This document shows positions 63,372 to 64,000 of a DNA stretch of 64,000 nt, in pieces (position 1 is the first letter of the stretch; each line of letters starts with the position of its first letter). Position numbers and translations under genes: made by a program. Origin of the DNA: [Limnothrix rosea] IAM M-220 (lineage in GTDB: Bacteria; Cyanobacteriota; Cyanobacteriia; Cyanobacteriales; MRBY01); contig NZ_MRBY01000010.1 of assembly GCF_001904615.1 (NCBI RefSeq), positions 28,060 through 92,059 of the forward strand, written 5' to 3'. The notes beneath the pieces were generated by a model. It had not been told where the DNA came from and made no database searches. It saw only the letters and a program-made list of their open reading frames with translations.

Positions 63372-63881
63372 GCCTTTGTAAGCTTTGATGCACTCTTCAA
63401 CGAGGGGAGCTACGGCATCAATATCTTTCCAACCAAGGATTTCGACTGCTTTTTTTTCTAGATTTTTGTAGGATGCAAAGAATTCCGCAATCTCGTCGAG
63501 ACGGTGCTGGGAAATTTGCTTAATGGACTTGATGTCGTTGTAGCGAGGATCTTCGGCGGGCACACAGAGGATTTTTTCGTCGCGATCGCCGCCGTCGATC
63601 ATTTCCATCATGCCGATGGGACGCGCTGCAATTACACAACCGGGGAAAGTGGGCTCATCCATGATCACCATGCCATCGAGGGGGTCGCCATCATCAGCAA
63701 GGGTGTTAGGGATGAAACCATAGTCATAGGGATACTTTACAGAGGAAAACAGTACCCGATCCAAGATAAAGGCATTCATGTCTTTATCAAATTCATACTT
63801 GTTTTTGCTGCCGCCAACAATCTCAATTAAAACGTTAACCAAACCGGGTTCGGGTTGGGCAGGAATACGGGATAAGTCCAC
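63369..63881 (-). CDS. ppa: Inorganic pyrophosphatase (family I)
   Basis: 170 residues; hydrolyses pyrophosphate to drive biosynthesis. Active-site metal ligands are in [20 protein letters not shown] and the Asp cluster [12 protein letters not shown]. Substrate-binding KYEFDKD and [12 protein letters not shown] are complete. ATG start at 63881. The stop codon is formed by the terminal bases of the MITE-like element. Confidence 0.96.
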   Translation of the reverse strand: MDLSRIPAQPEPGLVNVLIEIVGGSKNKYEFDKDMNAFILDRVLFSSVKYPYDYGFIPNTLADDGDPLDGMVIMDEPTFPGCVIAARPIGMMEMIDGGDRDEKILCVPAEDPRYNDIKSIKQISQHRLDEIAEFFASYKNLEKKAVEILGWKDIDAVAPLVEECIKAYKG

Positions 63882-64000
63882 AGGTAATTTCTCCTAATAA
63901 AATCCATCACAAAATCTTTGCAGGACTCGACTGAAATCAGGCCTTGCACTAAAAAATGAAAGCATAAAATTCAGGCGATCGCCCTCAAGCATTCTACACA

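Overview
This window is chromosomal DNA from a cyanobacterium. The palindrome GCGATCGC (HIP1, usually as GGCGATCGCC) recurs throughout. The gene set is cyanobacterial: photosystem II psbZ, the photosystem II S4-domain protein, a plastoquinone/tocopherol-pathway methyltransferase closely resembling Synechocystis Sll0418, SLH/OprB porins, DUF3747 and Uma2-family proteins. Gene content and protein character fit a Picosynechococcus (Synechococcus PCC 7002) or Leptolyngbya PCC 7376-like lineage. That placement is from memory, not from a search.

Layout. 0-4 kb: fragment of a P-loop kinase, a HEAT-repeat protein, a Uma2 gene and prlC. 4-5 kb: about 1.1 kb of decayed DNA. 5-8.4 kb: ilvB and the photolyase gene. 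8.4-11.1 kb: an AT-rich accessory patch with a sulfotransferase, a decayed photolyase tail and a three-gene HNH-nuclease cassette. 11.2-21.5 kb: S4 protein, a repeat-rich secreted protein, the ftsY-adk-deacetylase run, a TPR-CHAT protein, a type IV pilin-like gene and argG. 21.7-31.3 kb: pcrA, a TerB-like protein, DUF3747/SPOR, PIN/TRAM, hemW, fcl, psbZ, ribH and tRNA-Gly(GCC). 31.5-47.5 kb: class A penicillin-binding protein, OmpR regulator, Hsp70-like ATPase, TlyA, FAD monooxygenase, quinone methyltransferase, an acidic secreted protein, a porin, a TolB-like lipoprotein and a CHASE2 adenylate cyclase. 47.5-51.6 kb: a second Uma2 gene, glyS and a GNAT/DUF1778 toxin-antitoxin pair. 51.7-59.8 kb: VWA lipoprotein, MscS channel, hydrolase, Nudix, 2'-5' RNA ligase-like protein and a two-component system. 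59.8-64 kb: two odd repeat lipoproteins, a cysteine-dioxygenase-like cupin, a CPXCG protein, a TetR regulator and ppa.

The most notable observation is an architecture repeated three times. A single cargo gene lies between the intact 3' end of a conserved housekeeping gene and a second, diverged or decayed copy of that same 3' end. The cases are prlC / Uma2, phrA / sulfotransferase and glyS / Uma2. At prlC the two tails differ at 11 positions over 31 codons; ten changes are synonymous and the terminator stems differ by pairing-preserving changes. The tails therefore diverged as functional alleles before coming together, which points to cargo arriving linked to a foreign gene tail.

A second notable signal is a family of palindromic, MITE-like intergenic elements. 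One complete copy lies at 47.53-47.77 kb, one at 63.18-63.37 kb inserted between ppa and its apparent terminator, and a truncated copy opens the window with 67 bp identical to the second. Other unexplained features are the HNH cassette, a lipoprotein built of [N/D]PCA-type heptads, and secreted proteins with short tandem repeats.
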